From the NCBI RefSeq assembly GCF_006491595.2, contig NZ_VEVQ02000014.1:1-64000 (forward strand): 64,000 nucleotides of DNA. Reading direction: 5' to 3'. The notes under the pieces were generated by a model. It had not been told where the DNA came from, searched no databases, and saw nothing but the letters and a program-made list of their open reading frames with translations. Numbering within the stretch: position 1 is the first letter of the stretch; each line of letters begins with the position of its first letter. The position numbers were made by a program, and so were the translations under genes. Source of the stretch: Flavobacterium jejuense (lineage in GTDB: Bacteria; Bacteroidota; Bacteroidia; Flavobacteriales; Flavobacteriaceae). Positions 62,305 through 64,000 of the stretch are shown here, piece by piece.

Positions 62305-64000
62305 ATGTCTGAAAAAAGAGTTATAAGAATCAATAAAGTTTTAAGGGAGTTAAACATTTCTCTAGATAGAGCTGTGGACTTTTTAAAAGAAAAGGACCAT
62401 GAAATTGAGGCAAGTCCAAATGCTAAAATATCTCAAGAGGAATACGATGTCTTATGCAGTCAATTTTCTGCCGATAAAGGTAAGAAAGTGGCCTCTCTTG
62501 AAGTAAGTGAAGAGAAGAAAAAAGAGAAGGAAGCTCTTAAAAAAGAGCTTGAAAAAGAGGTTGAGATTAAACGTCAGCATGAAGAACTGCAAAAACAAGA
62601 AGTGATTAAAGCAAAAGCTTCTTTAGCAGGACCAAAAGCAGTAGGAAAAATCGATTTAAATCCTAGAAAGGTGGAACCAAAACAAGAAACTCCCGTTGTT
62701 GAGGAAAAACCAGTTGCTAAGGTTGAGAAAAAAGAAGAAACTCCTGTTGTTGAAGATAAGCCAAAAGTTGAACAGGAAAAACCAAAAGTAGAGCCAATAC
62801 AAGAGAAACCAGTGGTGAAAGTTGTTGAAAAAGTAGAGCAACCAAAACCAACTAATACTCCTGTTGAAAAAAATGCTGTAGAAGAGACTACTAGCGCAAA
62901 AGTAGTTAGTGCTGAGGATTCTACAGAAGAGGTTAAAATAGCTACCAATTATCAAAAATTATCTGGAGCCACTTTTACAGGACAAAAAATTGATTTAAGT
63001 CAGTTTAATAAGCCTAAAAAGAAAATTGAGCCTAGAAAAGATATCAAGAAGCCAGGAGATACTAAAGCTCCTAATGTTGGTGGTGGTAACAATAATAACA
63101 ATTCAAATAAGAATAAACGTAAGAGAATAACTAAACCCGTTCCAGGGGCAAACAATGCTGCAGGAGGACAAGGTGGTGTTAAAAAAGATTTCTCAAAAGA
63201 TAGATTTAATAAAGGTAAAAAGGTTGTTGTTCAAAAGACTGAACCTACAGAAGAAGAAGTTAAAAACCAAATTAAAGAAACTCTTGAAAGACTTCAAGGT
63301 AAAGGTAAAAAAGGTTCAAAAGCTGCTAAATACCGTAAAGATAAAAGAGATACGCACCGTCAACGTGTGGATGATGAATTACAACAACAAGATCTAGAAA
63401 GTAAAATCTTAAAAGTAACGGAATTTGTTACAGTTGGTGAAATTGCTTCTTTAATGGATGTTCCAATTACAAAAGTTATAGGAACATGTATGTCTCTAGG
63501 TATAATGGTAACAATGAATCAGCGTTTAGATGCTGAAACATTATCTATAGTGGCAGATGAGTTTGGATTCGAGGTAGAATTTATTACAACTGATATTGAA
63601 GAAGCTGCTGAGGTAGTATTAGATAATCCAGAAGATTTAGTGCATAGAGCACCTATTGTTACAGTTATGGGTCACGTGGATCATGGTAAAACATCTTTGC
63701 TAGATTATATTCGTGAAGAAAATGTAATAGCAGGTGAATCAGGAGGAATTACTCAGCATATTGGTGCTTATGGTGTTCAGTTAGAAGGAGGGCAAAAAAT
63801 CGCTTTCTTAGACACACCAGGTCACGAAGCGTTTACAGCAATGCGTGCTCGCGGAGCTCAAGTTACAGATATTGCAATTATCGTAATTGCTGCAGATGAT
63901 GATATCATGCCTCAAACAAAAGAGGCTATTAGTCATGCTCAAGCAGCTGGAGTTCCAATGATATTTGCTATCAATAAAGTAGATAAGCCAACAGCTAATC
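62305..64000 (+). CDS. infB: Translation initiation factor IF-2, 3' end outside window
   Basis: IF-2 brings initiator tRNA to the 30S subunit in a GTP-dependent step. The frame opens at ATG 62305 (MSEKRVIRINKVLREL) and is still open at base 64000 after 565 codons, so the gene is cut by the window end. The N-terminal about 380 residues are a charged, low-complexity region with repeated ETPVVEEKP/VEDKPKVE-type elements. The G domain starts with VTVMGHVDHGKTSLLD (G1), GGITQHIGAY (G2) and LDTPGHEAFTAM (G3), then NKVDKP (G4). It follows nusA after 52 bases. Confidence 0.97.
   Translation, partial: MSEKRVIRINKVLRELNISLDRAVDFLKEKDHEIEASPNAKISQEEYDVLCSQFSADKGKKVASLEVSEEKKKEKEALKKELEKEVEIKRQHEELQKQEVIKAKASLAGPKAVGKIDLNPRKVEPKQETPVVEEKPVAKVEKKEETPVVEDKPKVEQEKPKVEPIQEKPVVKVVEKVEQPKPTNTPVEKNAVEETTSAKVVSAEDSTEEVKIATNYQKLSGATFTGQKIDLSQFNKPKKKIEPRKDIKKPGDTKAPNVGGGNNNNNSNKNKRKRITKPVPGANNAAGGQGGVKKDFSKDRFNKGKKVVVQKTEPTEEEVKNQIKETLERLQGKGKKGSKAAKYRKDKRDTHRQRVDDELQQQDLESKILKVTEFVTVGEIASLMDVPITKVIGTCMSLGIMVTMNQRLDAETLSIVADEFGFEVEFITTDIEEAAEVVLDNPEDLVHRAPIVTVMGHVDHGKTSLLDYIREENVIAGESGGITQHIGAYGVQLEGGQKIAFLDTPGHEAFTAMRARGAQVTDIAIIVIAADDDIMPQTKEAISHAQAAGVPMIFAINKVDKPTAN

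Overview
The window is chromosomal DNA of a member of the Bacteroidota, very probably Flavobacteriaceae and Flavobacterium-like. This rests on the AT-rich composition, the Bacteroidetes-type promoters (TTG, about 19 bases, TAnnTTTG) ahead of both tRNA genes and the rplM operon, lineage-typical proteins (DUF2723 membrane glycosyltransferase, PpiD/SurA-type foldase, surface proteins opening with a G-I/V-N-T-T-S-P motif), and familiar gene orders such as rplM-rpsI-rpsB-tsf and rimP-nusA-infB. No phage, transposase or CRISPR locus was seen.

Layout. 1-5025: the end of a type II secretion / type IV pilus-like assembly operon (secretin, GspL/PilM-PilN-like, GspM/PilO-like, a lipoprotein with three Fn3-like repeats, GspC/PilP-like). 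5188-6537: a trimeric adhesin-like surface protein with an S74 chaperone domain. 6587-6659: tRNA-Phe. 6763-14410: an envelope-biogenesis run (coaX, outer-membrane beta-barrel, TPR protein, lptC, a 59-residue membrane protein missed by length cut-offs, a CorC-type CBS protein, a PpiD-type foldase). 14473-18492: an accessory island, read leftward, with two orphan Rhs C-terminal toxin cassettes, each followed by a putative immunity gene and a conserved repeat of about 115 bp. A third repeat copy has a 43-bp tandem array where a cassette would be. 18667-22890: tag and a giant TraB/GumN-family protein. 22983-25731: rplM-rpsI-rpsB-tsf with leader and inverted-repeat structures. 25938-28981: LacI regulator, PnuC-like membrane protein, serine hydrolase.

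29023-47325 is a long surface-glycan or glycolipid type cluster: four radical SAM enzymes (three with cobalamin-binding-like N-termini), an arylsulfotransferase-like lipoprotein, an ABC exporter, several glycosyltransferases, a polysaccharide deacetylase, an acetyltransferase, three methyltransferases and a nucleotidyltransferase. Its product cannot be named from sequence. 47431-55976: two secreted proteins of unknown role, polA, a second surface protein, a metallophosphoesterase, a cysteine-less thioredoxin and a second deacetylase. 56049-64000: DUF2723 glycosyltransferase, tRNA-Gln, universal stress protein, and rimP-nusA-infB, where infB runs off the end.

The most unusual parts are the modular Rhs toxin/immunity cassettes bounded by a repeat that carries the immunity stop codon, and the multi-radical-SAM glycan cluster. 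A terminator-like hairpin ahead of rimP and the cysteine-less thioredoxin are smaller points of interest.
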